From NCBI RefSeq assembly GCF_025137375.1, contig NZ_CP073720.1, positions 5,294,501 to 5,358,500 of the forward strand: a stretch of DNA of 64,000 nt, given 5' to 3'. The DNA comes from Dactylosporangium fulvum. GTDB taxonomy: Bacteria; Actinomycetota; Actinomycetes; Mycobacteriales; Micromonosporaceae. The notes beneath the pieces were generated by a model. That model was not told the DNA's origin. It made no database searches and saw only the letters and a list, made by a program, of their open reading frames with translations. Positions within the stretch are counted from its first letter, which is position 1, and every line of letters starts with the position of its first letter. Of the stretch, positions 42,161-50,624 are shown piece after piece. The position numbers and the translations under genes were made by a program.

Positions 42161-43075
42161 GTGATTGACGCGAAGCACATACGCAAGCGCTACGGGGACA
42201 AGGCCGCCCTCGACGGGCTGGACCTCAACGTCCCGGCCGGCTCGATCCACGGGCTGCTCGGGCCGAACGGCGCGGGCAAGACCACCCTGGTGCGGGTGCT
42301 GTCCACGCTCGTCCGGGCGGACGGCGGCACCGCACGGGTCGCCGGCTTCGACGTGGCCCGCCAGCCCGACCGGGTCCGCGGCGCGATCGGGCTGGTCGGC
42401 CAGCACGCGGCGGTCGACGAGGTCCTCAGCGCCACCCAGAACCTCGTCATGTTCGGCCGCCTCTGCCACCTGCCGGCCGCCCGCGCCCGGCAGCGGGCCG
42501 CCGAGCTGCTGGACCGGTTCGGGCTGGCGGACACCGGCGACAAGGCGGTGCAGCACTTCTCCGGCGGGATGCGCCGCCGCCTCGACCTGGCCGCCGGGAT
42601 GGTCCTCGCCCCGCGGGTGCTGTTCCTGGACGAGCCGACCACCGGCCTCGACCCGCGCGGGCGGGCCGAGGTGTGGGCGGCGGTCCGCCGGCTCGCCGCC
42701 GACGGCACCACCGTGCTGCTCACCACGCAGTATCTCGACGAGGCCGACCAGCTGGCCGACCGGATCTCCGTCGTCGACCGCGGCCGGGTCGTCGCCGACG
42801 GCACACCCGACGAGCTCAAGTCCCGGCTCGGCGACGACCGCCTGGAGGTCGTCGCCCGCCACACCGCGGACGTGGCGGCGCTCGCCGACGCGCTGGCCGC
42901 GTTCGGCCCGGTGACCGTCGACCCGGACCGCCGCCGGGTGACCGTCTCGGTCCACGACCGCATCGCGGCCCTCGGCGCGGCCATGCGGTTCGACGTCGAG
43001 GACGTCACACTGCGCCGCCCCACGCTCGACGAAGTGTTCCTGCACCTGACCGGACAGGAGGTCGCCACCGCATGA
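42161..43075 (+). CDS. Daunorubicin-resistance-type ABC transporter ATPase (DrrA-like)
   Basis: 304 aa. Walker A GPNGAGKT near residue 40, Q-loop VGQH, signature HFSGGMRRRLDLAAGM, Walker B VLFLDEPTTGLD, H-loop TTQYLDEADQLAD. The C-terminal 80 residues (LEVVARHTADVAALADAL to the VTLRRPTLDEVFLHLTG end) are the DrrA extension. Exports a drug-like or lipid compound with the permease encoded next, whose ATG overlaps the stop. GTG start directly after the operator region; leaderless expression is likely. Confidence 0.9.
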   Translation: MIDAKHIRKRYGDKAALDGLDLNVPAGSIHGLLGPNGAGKTTLVRVLSTLVRADGGTARVAGFDVARQPDRVRGAIGLVGQHAAVDEVLSATQNLVMFGRLCHLPAARARQRAAELLDRFGLADTGDKAVQHFSGGMRRRLDLAAGMVLAPRVLFLDEPTTGLDPRGRAEVWAAVRRLAADGTTVLLTTQYLDEADQLADRISVVDRGRVVADGTPDELKSRLGDDRLEVVARHTADVAALADALAAFGPVTVDPDRRRVTVSVHDRIAALGAAMRFDVEDVTLRRPTLDEVFLHLTGQEVATA

Positions 43076-43830
43076 AGTGGGCACTGCACGACGGCTGGGT
43101 GATGACCCGCCGGGAGCTCGCGCACCTCGCCCGGCAACCCGCCCAGGTCCTCCTGACCCTGCTGTTCCCGGTCCTGCTGGTGGTGATGTTCGCGTTTGTC
43201 CTCGGCGGCGGGATGAGCGTCGCCGGCGGGGGAGACTACCGCGAGTACCTCCTGCCCGGCATGTTCGCGATGACCATGCTCTTCGGGGTCGAGTCGACGT
43301 TCCAGGCGATCGCCACCGACCTCAACCGCGGGGTGACGGACCGGTTCCGCTCGCTGCCGATGTCCCCGTCCGCGCAGGTCCTCGGCCGCAACCTCGCCGA
43401 CCTGCTGACCTCCGCGCTCGGCCTGCTGGTGATGATCGGCTGCGGGCTCGCGGTCGGCTGGCGCTGGCACAACGGCCTCCTCGACGCCCTGGCCGCGGTC
43501 GGCCTGCTGCTCCTGCTGCGCTTCGCCGTGCTGTGGGTCGGCGTGTACCTCGGCCTCGTCAGCCGCAACGCCCAGCTGCTGATCGCGGTCCAGATCCTGG
43601 TGTGGCCGTTCGCGTTTCTGTCCAGCGCGCTCGCGTCGCCGGCCGACATGCCGTCCTGGCTCGGCGCGCTGTCGGCGTGGAACCCGCTGTCGGCGACCGC
43701 GGACGCGGCCCGGGCCCTGTTCGGCAACCCGGGCGGCGGCGGCACATGGAAGGCTGTCGTGTGGCCGCTCGCACTCGTCGCGGTCTTCTTCCCGCTGTCG
43801 GTGCGGCAGTATCGGAGGTTGTCCCGATGA
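43072..43830 (+). CDS. ABC-2 type permease (DrrB-like)
   Basis: 252 aa, six membrane helices: about 25-45, 58-80, 105-130, 140-160, 170-190, 225-245. GVTDRFRSLPMSPSAQVLGRNLADLL is the conserved ABC-2 cytoplasmic loop, and NPLSATADAARALFGNP matches the DrrB C-terminal signature. Partner of the DrrA-like ATPase with an ATGA overlap. Confidence 0.9.
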   Translation: MKWALHDGWVMTRRELAHLARQPAQVLLTLLFPVLLVVMFAFVLGGGMSVAGGGDYREYLLPGMFAMTMLFGVESTFQAIATDLNRGVTDRFRSLPMSPSAQVLGRNLADLLTSALGLLVMIGCGLAVGWRWHNGLLDALAAVGLLLLLRFAVLWVGVYLGLVSRNAQLLIAVQILVWPFAFLSSALASPADMPSWLGALSAWNPLSATADAARALFGNPGGGGTWKAVVWPLALVAVFFPLSVRQYRRLSR

Positions 43831-43871
43831 GCGGCGGGTGGGCTATCGTAGAGCGTTCGGGCAACAAAAAA

Positions 43872-43907
43872 GACGCCTTGCGGCGTCCGACTGCAACGAA
43901 ATATAGC
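43872..43907 (+). promoter_or_regulatory. helD promoter with embedded hairpin
   Basis: GACGCC-TTGC-GGCGTC (43872-43887) is a perfect hairpin whose centre supplies a TTGCGG -35 (43878-43883); TATAGC (43902-43907) follows after 18 bases. Six As precede the hairpin, so on the minus strand it is also an intrinsic terminator with a T-run. The arrangement recalls, but does not match, the rifamycin-associated element found before some helD-like genes. Confidence 0.5.
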
Positions 43908-43921
43908 CGACTGGAGACGGA

Positions 43922-46261
43922 TTGTCAAACTCATCCGACACAGCCGACCTCGCCGAGGAGCAGGAGCACGTCACCACGCTCTACAAGCACCTCGACGTCC
44001 TCCGGGAGGAGGCATCGGCGCAGCTGACGAGGGCATTGCTGCAGAGCGGCGGCACACCCGGCGACCGCTCCCACCGGGACTCCGCCACCACGATGTACAG
44101 CGAACGCGTCGCGCAGTACGGCGCGGTGGAAAACGGCCTGTGCTTCGGCCGGCTCGACTTCGCCGACGGCGAACGGCGCTACATCGGCCGTATCGGCATC
44201 TTCGACGAGCAGCACGACTACGAGCCGCTGCTCATCGACTGGCGCGCCCCGGCGAGCCGCCCCTTCTACCTGGCCACCGCCGCCGCACCCGACGGGGTGC
44301 GGCGCCGCCGCCACATCCGCACCGAGCGACGCCGGGTCACCGGCCTCGACGACGAGGTCCTCGACCTCAACGAGACCCACGGCACCGGCCGCGGCGCCCA
44401 CGACGGCGTCACCGGCGAGGCGGCCCTGCTGTCGGCGCTCAACGCCAGCCGTACCGGCCGGATGAAGGACATCGTCGAGACCATCCAGGCCGAGCAGGAC
44501 CACGTCATCCGCGCCGACCTGGGCGGGGTCCTCGTCGTGCAGGGCGGGCCCGGCACCGGCAAGACCGCCGTCGCGCTGCACCGGGCCGCGTACCTGCTCT
44601 ACACCCACCGGCAGATGCTGTCGTCGCGGGTCGTGCTCATCGTCGGGCCGAACACCACCTTCCTGAAGTACATCTCCCAGGTCCTGCCCTCCCTCGCCGA
44701 GACCGGCGTGCTGCTGGGCACCATGGGCGACCTGTTCCCGGGGGTGGTCGCGCACCGGGAGGAGCCCGCCGAGATCGCCGAGATCAAGGGCCGGGTCGAG
44801 ATGGTCGACGTGCTCGCCGCCGCGGTCCGCGACCGCCAGCGAGTGCCCGACGAGCCGCTGACCCTGCGCCTGGAGATGCTCGACGGCGACCGGGTCCTGC
44901 TCGAGCCGGCCGTCATCGAGGACGCCCGCGAGCGCGCCCGGCGCTCCGGCAAGCTGCACAACCTGGCCCGCCCGACGTTCGACACCGAGATCATCCACGC
45001 GTTGTCGCTGGTCGTCGCCGACACGATCGGCGTCGACCCGTATGCCGACGATCCGCTCGGCGGCGACGACGCACCCGGCGACCCGCAGATCCTGGACGAG
45101 GCCGACCTCGCCGAGATCCGCCGCGAGCTGCGCAACGAGCCCGAGGTGCTCGGCGCCCTCGACTGGCTGTGGCCGATCCTCACGCCGCAGCAGCTGGTCG
45201 CCGGGCTCTTCGCCGCCGACGCGCGGCTCGCGGCGGCCGGCGCGTCGCCGCTGCTGAAGCGGTCGCCGCGGAAGGGCTGGACCGCGGCCGACGTGCCGCT
45301 GCTCGACGAGGCCGCCGAGCTGCTCGGCGAGGACGACACCGTCCGGGAGATCATCGAGGAGCGGCGCCGCCGGCAGCGCATCGCCTACGCGGAGGGCGCG
45401 CTCGAGATCGCGTACGGATCACGCTCCATCGACCTGGAGGACGAGGACGACCCGGAGCTGCTGTCCGTCACCGACCTGCTCGAGGCCGACCGGCTCGCCG
45501 AGCGCCACGACGAGGGCGAGGCGCTCACCCCGGCCGAGCGGGCCGCCGCCGACCGCAAGTGGGCCTTCGGGCACATCATCGTCGACGAGGCGCAGGAGCT
45601 CTCGCCGATGGCGTGGCGGCTGCTGATGCGCCGCTGCCCGAGCCGGTCGATGACCGTCGTCGGCGACGTCGCGCAGACCGGCGACCTCGGCGGCGCGGCC
45701 TCGTGGGGCGGTGCCTTGGCGCCGTACGTCGGGGACCGCTGGCGGCTGCGGGAGCTCACCGTCAACTACCGCACCCCGACCGAGATCATGGCGGTCGCCG
45801 CGCGGGTCCTGGCCGACATCGACCCGGCTCTGGAGCCGCCGCGCTCGGTCCGCGAGGCCGGCACCGAGCCGTGGATCCGCGGTGTGGCGCCCGCTCGGCT
45901 GGCCGACGCCCTCGCCGAGGCGGTCGCCGCGGAGGCCGAGGCCGCGGGGGAGGGACGGCTGGGGGTGATCGTCCCCACCGGGCTGCTCGATGAGTTGGCA
46001 CCGGTTGTGCTGCGCACCGTCGGGGACGCCGCCGTCGGCGACGAGCCGGAGCTGTCGTCCCGGGTCGTGGTGCTCACCGTCAAGCAGGCCAAGGGCCTGG
46101 AGTTCGACGGTGTCGTGGTGGTCGACCCCGAGCGGATCGTCGAGGAGTCACCCCGCGGCGCCAACGACCTCTACGTCGCGCTCACCCGCGCCACCCAGCG
46201 GCTCGGGATGCTGCACCCGGGCACACTCCCCGACTCGCTGCATGCCGTGGTGGGAATATAA
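43922..46261 (+). CDS. helD: HelD-like RNA polymerase-recycling helicase
   Basis: 779 aa superfamily 1 ATPase that removes stalled RNA polymerase from DNA; some actinobacterial members (HelR) also protect it from rifampicin. N-terminal helical arm (about 1-60) fits the secondary-channel coiled coil. Walker A is GGPGTGKTAVALHRAAYLL near 200, Walker B is IIVDEAQELSPM, followed by VVGDVAQ, NYRTPTEI, VKQAKGLEFDGVVVVDP and LYVALTRATQRL. TTG start at 43922 with GGAG five bases upstream; the transcript leader would be only about eight bases. Confidence 0.88.
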   Translation: MSNSSDTADLAEEQEHVTTLYKHLDVLREEASAQLTRALLQSGGTPGDRSHRDSATTMYSERVAQYGAVENGLCFGRLDFADGERRYIGRIGIFDEQHDYEPLLIDWRAPASRPFYLATAAAPDGVRRRRHIRTERRRVTGLDDEVLDLNETHGTGRGAHDGVTGEAALLSALNASRTGRMKDIVETIQAEQDHVIRADLGGVLVVQGGPGTGKTAVALHRAAYLLYTHRQMLSSRVVLIVGPNTTFLKYISQVLPSLAETGVLLGTMGDLFPGVVAHREEPAEIAEIKGRVEMVDVLAAAVRDRQRVPDEPLTLRLEMLDGDRVLLEPAVIEDARERARRSGKLHNLARPTFDTEIIHALSLVVADTIGVDPYADDPLGGDDAPGDPQILDEADLAEIRRELRNEPEVLGALDWLWPILTPQQLVAGLFAADARLAAAGASPLLKRSPRKGWTAADVPLLDEAAELLGEDDTVREIIEERRRRQRIAYAEGALEIAYGSRSIDLEDEDDPELLSVTDLLEADRLAERHDEGEALTPAERAAADRKWAFGHIIVDEAQELSPMAWRLLMRRCPSRSMTVVGDVAQTGDLGGAASWGGALAPYVGDRWRLRELTVNYRTPTEIMAVAARVLADIDPALEPPRSVREAGTEPWIRGVAPARLADALAEAVAAEAEAAGEGRLGVIVPTGLLDELAPVVLRTVGDAAVGDEPELSSRVVVLTVKQAKGLEFDGVVVVDPERIVEESPRGANDLYVALTRATQRLGMLHPGTLPDSLHAVVGI

Positions 46262-46270
46262 CGTTGCCGG

Positions 46271-46579
46271 GTGCCCCCGTTTGACGTGCTCGCCGAACCG
46301 ACCCGCCGCCGGATCCTCGACGTGCTCCTGGAAGGGCCGCAGCCGGTCGGCGCGCTGACCGAGCGGCTCGGCCTGACCCAGCCCGGCACCTCGAAGCACC
46401 TGCGGGTGCTGCGGGAGGCCGGGCTGGTCGCCGTGCGGCAGGACGCCCAGCGTCGCTGGTACGAGCTGCGGCCCGAGCCCCTCGCGGAGATCGACGCCTG
46501 GCTCGCGCCTTATCGACGCCTGTGGTCGCGGCACCTGGACCGCCTGGAAGCCGTCCTCGACGAAGACACGGACGGCTGA
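46271..46579 (+). CDS. ArsR-type winged helix regulator
   Basis: 102 aa. DVLAEPTRRRILDVLLEGPQPVGALTERL, followed by GLTQPGTSKHLRVLREAGLV, is a full ArsR helix-turn-helix, and VAVRQDAQRRWYELRPEPL the wing. No metal-binding cysteines. Members of this subgroup usually precede an SRPBCC (AHSA1) gene; none follows here, only the repeat-filled gap. GTG start ten bases after helD. Confidence 0.85.
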   Translation: MPPFDVLAEPTRRRILDVLLEGPQPVGALTERLGLTQPGTSKHLRVLREAGLVAVRQDAQRRWYELRPEPLAEIDAWLAPYRRLWSRHLDRLEAVLDEDTDG

Positions 46580-46775
46580 AGCAAAGGTGGGAGCGTGATG
46601 GGTCGGACTCCAGCACGCTCACCGAACCGACGTGAGCGTAGCAACCCCCGAAATGCCCCCTCCGAGGGCGGGGTCCACCTGTGCCCGCCCTCCCAGCCGC
46701 CCCGGTCCCCGACGGTGGACCCTGGTCGCGTTCCGGCGCCCGTTTTCATGATCGCGGAGCTTTCCCTGGGTTCCA

Positions 46776-46951
46776 GGAGCCTGTTGCGTAATTCGCTGGG
46801 ACAGCGTCGGCAGCCAACTACGCGCCGATCTTGGAGTTGTGGCGCCATGAACCTCCGAATTTGTCCGGATTTGTCAAGGACACAACTCCAAGATCGGCGC
46901 GGTTTTGTCGGGGTTGACGCGCGAGAGATCCGAATTGCGCAACAGGCTTCC
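46776..46951. mobile_element. Nested-palindrome MITE-like element, copy 2
   Basis: Same architecture as the copy at 25.3 kb: outer inverted repeats 46776-46795 and 46931-46951, inner 20-base perfect repeat 46822-46841 and 46881-46900, with the central and right parts nearly identical base for base. Here the outer flanks are TCATGATCGCGGAG (from 46746) and CTCCGCGATCGTGA (to 46978), so the element again sits inside a larger palindrome, but of a different sequence variant. Confidence 0.7.
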
Positions 46952-47085
46952 AGGCCCCGAAAAACTCCGCGATCGTGAACGGGCTCAACGACGGGCGGTG
47001 ACAGCTCGCGCAGCTGCGCGGAGGGGGCCCGCCGTGACGTCGGCCGCTCGCAGGCATGCCGAGCCTGGGGCGGCAGGCCCGGCGC

Positions 47086-47138
47086 ATGATCACGGACGTT
47101 TTTGCGGGGTTCCAGCCCACCAGAAGCTCCGCGATCAC
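47086..47138. repeat. Solo extragenic palindrome
   Basis: ATGATCACGGACG...GGGTTCCAG followed by the imperfect reverse complement ...CAGAAGCTCCGCGATCACG. It shares TGATCnCGGA and GGTTCCAG blocks with the flanks of the neighbouring MITE-like element, so it appears to be an unoccupied member of the same palindrome family. Confidence 0.5.
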
Positions 47139-47255
47139 GCACCGGGCCGCTCGCCGCTCGTGGTGCTGCCGGTCCCGGTCGCGCGCCACCGCCCCACGGC
47201 CGCACCGCGCTGCCGGGAGCGTCCCGCTGCTGCGGGCGGCCGGTCGTGCGGAGGC

Positions 47256-49508
47256 TCAGGCGGCGACGTCGCGGCGGACCGCGGCCGCTGTGTGTGAGTG
47301 CTCGGCCTTGAGCAGCTGCTCGGGGGTGCCCTCGAAGATGACCTGGCCGCCGCCGCTGCCGCCCTCCGGGCCCAGGTCGATGATCCAGTCGGCGTTTTTG
47401 ATGACGTCGAGGTTGTGCTCGATGACGATGACCGAGTTGCCCTGGCTGACGAGGCGCTCGATGATGTCGAGCAGGTGTTTGATGTCGGACATGTGCAGGC
47501 CCGTCGTGGGCTCGTCCATGACGTAGACGGTGCCCGACTTGTACAGCTCCGTCGCGAGTTTCACCCGCTGGCACTCGCCGCCCGACAACGTGCTCAGCGG
47601 CTGGCCGAGCCGCAGGTAGTCGAGGCCCACGTCGACCATGGCCCGCAGGATCGGCTGGAGCTTCGGCTCCGGGAAGAACTCGGCCGCCTCCTCCGCGGTC
47701 ATGTCGAGCACCTCGGCGATCGACCGGCCGCGCAGCTTGTGCCGCAGCACCTCGGGCCGGAACCGCTGGCCCTCGCACTCCTCGCACGCCGACTTGAGCC
47801 CGTCCATGAACGCCAGGTCGGTGTAGATGATCCCGAGGCCCTGGCAGGCCGGGCAGGCACCTTTGGAGTTGAAGCTGAACAGGCCCGGGCTTACCTTGTT
47901 GGCCTTGGCGAACAGGGACCGGATCTCGTCCATCATCCCCGTGTACGTCGCCGGGCTCGACCGGATCGACGCGCCGACCGCGCTCTGGTCGATGACGATC
48001 GCCTCCGGGTGCTGCGCCAGGAACGCCTCGTTGACCAGGGAGCTCTTGCCCGAGCCGGCGACCCCGGTGACGACGGTCAGCACACCGGTGGGGACGTCGA
48101 CGGTGACCTTCTTGAGGTTGTGCACGGCGGCGTCGGCGACGGTCATGACGCCGGTGCCCTGCCGCACGCCGGTCTTCAGCGGGAGCTTGTGCCGCATGTA
48201 CCGCCCGGTGAGCGTCGGCGCGTCGACCAGCTCGGCGACGGTGCCGGCGAAGACGACCGCGCCGCCGTGCGCGCCGGCCCTCGGGCCGATGTCGATGACG
48301 TGGTCGGCGATGTCGATGACGTCGCGGTCGTGCTCGACGACGAGGACCGTGTTGCCCTTGTCGCGCAGCTTACGCAGCAGCGTGTTGAGCCGGGCCACGT
48401 CACGGGCGTGCAGGCCGACGCTGGGCTCGTCGAAGATGTACATCATCTCGGTGAGCGCGCTGGACAGGTGCCGGACCATCTTGATCCGCTGTGACTCGCC
48501 GCCGGACAGCGTGGCGGTCTCCCGGTCGAGGCTCAGGTAGCCCAGCCCGATGGTGACGAGGTTGCCGACCCGGTCGATCAGGCTCTCCACCATCGGCGCG
48601 CCGACCGGGTCGCGGAACGTGCCGAGCACCTCGACGAGCTCGGTGGCCTCCATCGCGGACAGGTCGACGATGGAGTGGCCGTCGATGCGGCAGTCGCGGG
48701 CGGCCTCGTTGAGCCGGGCGCCGTCGCAGGCCGGGCAGACCCGCTCGGTGACGAACCGCCGGATCGTCTGCCGGCTACGCTCGGACAGCTCGGAGGTGTC
48801 GCGCTTGATGAAGAGCCGGTTGAACTTCTCCACGGCGCCCTCGTAGGCGGCGTTCATCGGGGCGCCCTGCACGTCGATCGGGATCTTCGTGCGGGCGTGG
48901 AGCAGGTTGTGCCACTCCTCGTCGCTGTACTGCGACAGCGGCTTGTCCAGGTCGAAGAAGCCCGAAGCGGCGAACATCCTGAAATACCACGTCGAGGGCT
49001 GGAAGTCCGGGTGCAGCAGCGCACCCTCGTTGAGCGAGCGGCTGCGGTCGAGGAACGCGTCGAGGTCGAGCGTGGTGGTGCGGCCGAGGCCCTCGCACTC
49101 GGGGCACATGCCCTGCGGGTCGTTGAACGAGAACGCGTTGGAGTGCCCGACGTGCGGCTGCCCGATCCGGGAGAACAGCAGCCGCAGGATCGCCGAGATG
49201 TCGGTGATCGTGCCGACCGTCGAGCGGGACCCTCCGCCGAGCCGCTTCTGGTCCACGACGATCGCCGCCGACAGGTTGTCCACGGAGTCGAGGTCGGGCT
49301 GGCCGTACTTCGGCAGGCGTGCCCGGGCGAACGCGGTGAACGTCTCGTTGAGCTGGCGCTGTGCCTCCGCGGCGATGGTGTCGAAGACGAGCGACGACTT
49401 GCCCGATCCGGAGACGCCGGTGAAGACGGTGATCGCGCGCTTGGGCACCTCGACCGTCACGTTGCGGAGGTTGTTCTCCCGGGCTCCGACGATCCTGATC
49501 CGGTCCAT
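47256..49508 (-). CDS. UvrA-like ABC ATPase (DrrC/UvrA2 type)
   Basis: 750 aa, shorter than UvrA (about 950) and lacking the UvrB-binding and part of the insertion region. Two ABC halves: Walker A GVSGSGKSS (near residue 33) and GVAGSGKSS; signatures LSGGESQRIK and LSGGECQRVK. Zinc-binding CPECEG, CPACDG, CPACQG and CEECEG clusters remain. DrrC of daunorubicin producers belongs here and protects DNA from intercalators. ATG at 49508; a TTG at 49520 has a better-placed GAGGGAG and may be the true start. The promoter carries the same palindrome as the DrrAB-like exporter. Confidence 0.86.
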   Translation of the reverse strand: MDRIRIVGARENNLRNVTVEVPKRAITVFTGVSGSGKSSLVFDTIAAEAQRQLNETFTAFARARLPKYGQPDLDSVDNLSAAIVVDQKRLGGGSRSTVGTITDISAILRLLFSRIGQPHVGHSNAFSFNDPQGMCPECEGLGRTTTLDLDAFLDRSRSLNEGALLHPDFQPSTWYFRMFAASGFFDLDKPLSQYSDEEWHNLLHARTKIPIDVQGAPMNAAYEGAVEKFNRLFIKRDTSELSERSRQTIRRFVTERVCPACDGARLNEAARDCRIDGHSIVDLSAMEATELVEVLGTFRDPVGAPMVESLIDRVGNLVTIGLGYLSLDRETATLSGGESQRIKMVRHLSSALTEMMYIFDEPSVGLHARDVARLNTLLRKLRDKGNTVLVVEHDRDVIDIADHVIDIGPRAGAHGGAVVFAGTVAELVDAPTLTGRYMRHKLPLKTGVRQGTGVMTVADAAVHNLKKVTVDVPTGVLTVVTGVAGSGKSSLVNEAFLAQHPEAIVIDQSAVGASIRSSPATYTGMMDEIRSLFAKANKVSPGLFSFNSKGACPACQGLGIIYTDLAFMDGLKSACEECEGQRFRPEVLRHKLRGRSIAEVLDMTAEEAAEFFPEPKLQPILRAMVDVGLDYLRLGQPLSTLSGGECQRVKLATELYKSGTVYVMDEPTTGLHMSDIKHLLDIIERLVSQGNSVIVIEHNLDVIKNADWIIDLGPEGGSGGGQVIFEGTPEQLLKAEHSHTAAAVRRDVAA

Positions 49509-49559
49509 GGTCCGGTCCAACGTGCTGTCGCTCCCTCGGGTCGGTGAACAGGCAGATCT

Positions 49560-49576
49560 AATACTATACACTGTAT
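49560..49576 (-). promoter_or_regulatory. Operator/promoter of the UvrA-like gene
   Basis: ATACACTGTAT (49566-49576), a perfect palindrome, next to a TATAGT/TAGTAT -10 on the minus strand. It overlaps the last three codons and stop of the nuclease-like gene upstream. Same TACACTGTAT core as at 42148-42157. Confidence 0.6.
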
Positions 49577-50607
49577 GACATTGGGATGGTGAGCTCCGCC
49601 ACGACCGCCCGGTGGTCGCTGCCCGGGGTGACCCTGGTGGCGACGGCACGCACCCCGATCCGCCGGTCGACCAGCACGTGGTCGATGGTCACCGGCAGCA
49701 GCCGCAACAGCCGCGTCGCCCCGCGGAACGGCCAGGTCGGCAACAGGCCCCGGCCCCGCCCGGCGGCCGCGTCGCGGTAGCCGGTGCGTAGCAACCGCCG
49801 CAACGGCCCGTGGTCGAGCGTCGAGTTGAAGTCACCGAGCAGCACCCGCGGTGCCGGACCGGACCCGGCAGGCGGCTGGGCGGCCAGGTCCCGCGCCCAG
49901 CCGCCGGTGCGGCCGGGATGGGGTGCGCACGGATGCGCCGACTCGACGAGCACCGGCCCGGCGCCGGGCACCAGCACCGTCGCCATGGCCTGCTGCACCC
50001 CGGACGGGAGCCGCCGCACCGGCTCGTGCCCCGGATCGGACACGATCGGATGCCGGCTGAACACCGCCGAGCCGAAACCCCGCGACTTCGGACACGCGGA
50101 CCGGAACGGCAGCAGCCCGCCGACCCCGGCCCGGTCCAGCTCCTCCAGCGCGCCCCGGCTCAGCTCCTGCAGGGCGAGCACGTCGACGTCGTCGACCTTC
50201 GCCTGCTCGAGCAGCGCCCGCACGTCACCGCGGTCGTAGAGCAGGTTGGCCGTCATGACCCGCAGCCGCACCCCCGCACCGGCCCGCCGGCCGGGCATCA
50301 GCCGCGGCACGACGACCGCCGCCAGGATCGCCCCGCCGGCCAGGCACACGGCCGCCGGTGCCCAGGCCCCGTCCAGCGCGGCGGCCGCCCCGGCGAGCAG
50401 CGCCGCCACCGCCGCATACGGTGTGTAGGCCAACAGCTGCACCAGCGGGGTGCCCCGCTCGGCGCCGGTCAGCCGCACCAGCGCGAACCCGGCGACCAGA
50501 ACCGCGATCACCCACCACAACACCGCCACGATCCGAACCGTACCGGCGAGGACTGACAATTCCTGACCGGTATTCGGGGGACTTCGGACCCGCTCGACGC
50601 CGGTCAC
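49564..50607 (-). CDS. Endonuclease/exonuclease/phosphatase family membrane protein
   Basis: 347 aa. Three membrane helices in the first 105 residues (about 25-45, 53-75, 80-100), then an EEP domain outside: MTANLLYDRGDV (Asn/Asp), VLALQELSR (metal Glu), ESAHPCAPHPG, LLGDFNSTLDHGPLR (Asp/Asn) and SDHRAVVAEL (catalytic His). This is the group of surface-anchored sphingomyelinase/nuclease-like enzymes. The GTG at 50607 is part of a 16-base tandem duplication that separates it from the upstream gene; a GTG at 50529 is an alternative. Confidence 0.8.
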   Translation of the reverse strand: MTGVERVRSPPNTGQELSVLAGTVRIVAVLWWVIAVLVAGFALVRLTGAERGTPLVQLLAYTPYAAVAALLAGAAAALDGAWAPAAVCLAGGAILAAVVVPRLMPGRRAGAGVRLRVMTANLLYDRGDVRALLEQAKVDDVDVLALQELSRGALEELDRAGVGGLLPFRSACPKSRGFGSAVFSRHPIVSDPGHEPVRRLPSGVQQAMATVLVPGAGPVLVESAHPCAPHPGRTGGWARDLAAQPPAGSGPAPRVLLGDFNSTLDHGPLRRLLRTGYRDAAAGRGRGLLPTWPFRGATRLLRLLPVTIDHVLVDRRIGVRAVATRVTPGSDHRAVVAELTIPMSYSV

Positions 50608-50624
50608 ACTCGACGCCGGTCACG
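50593..50624. repeat. 16-bp tandem duplication at a gene junction
   Basis: CTCGACGCCGGTCACA (50593-50608) is repeated as CTCGACGCCGGTCACG (50609-50624). One unit holds the stop of the winged-helix gene, the other the GTG of the nuclease gene. Before duplication the two would have overlapped as GTGA, which supports the GTG at 50607 as the start. Confidence 0.6.

Larger units (their letters stand above)
46580..47255. other. Gene-free, repeat-rich region
   Basis: No supported gene. It holds a MITE-like element, a further palindrome at 47.1 kb and a hairpin CCCCCTCCGAGGGCGGGG near 46655. Open frames on either strand are repeat-derived and Arg-rich. The missing SRPBCC partner of the upstream ArsR gene is not recognisable even as a remnant. 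Confidence 0.55.
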
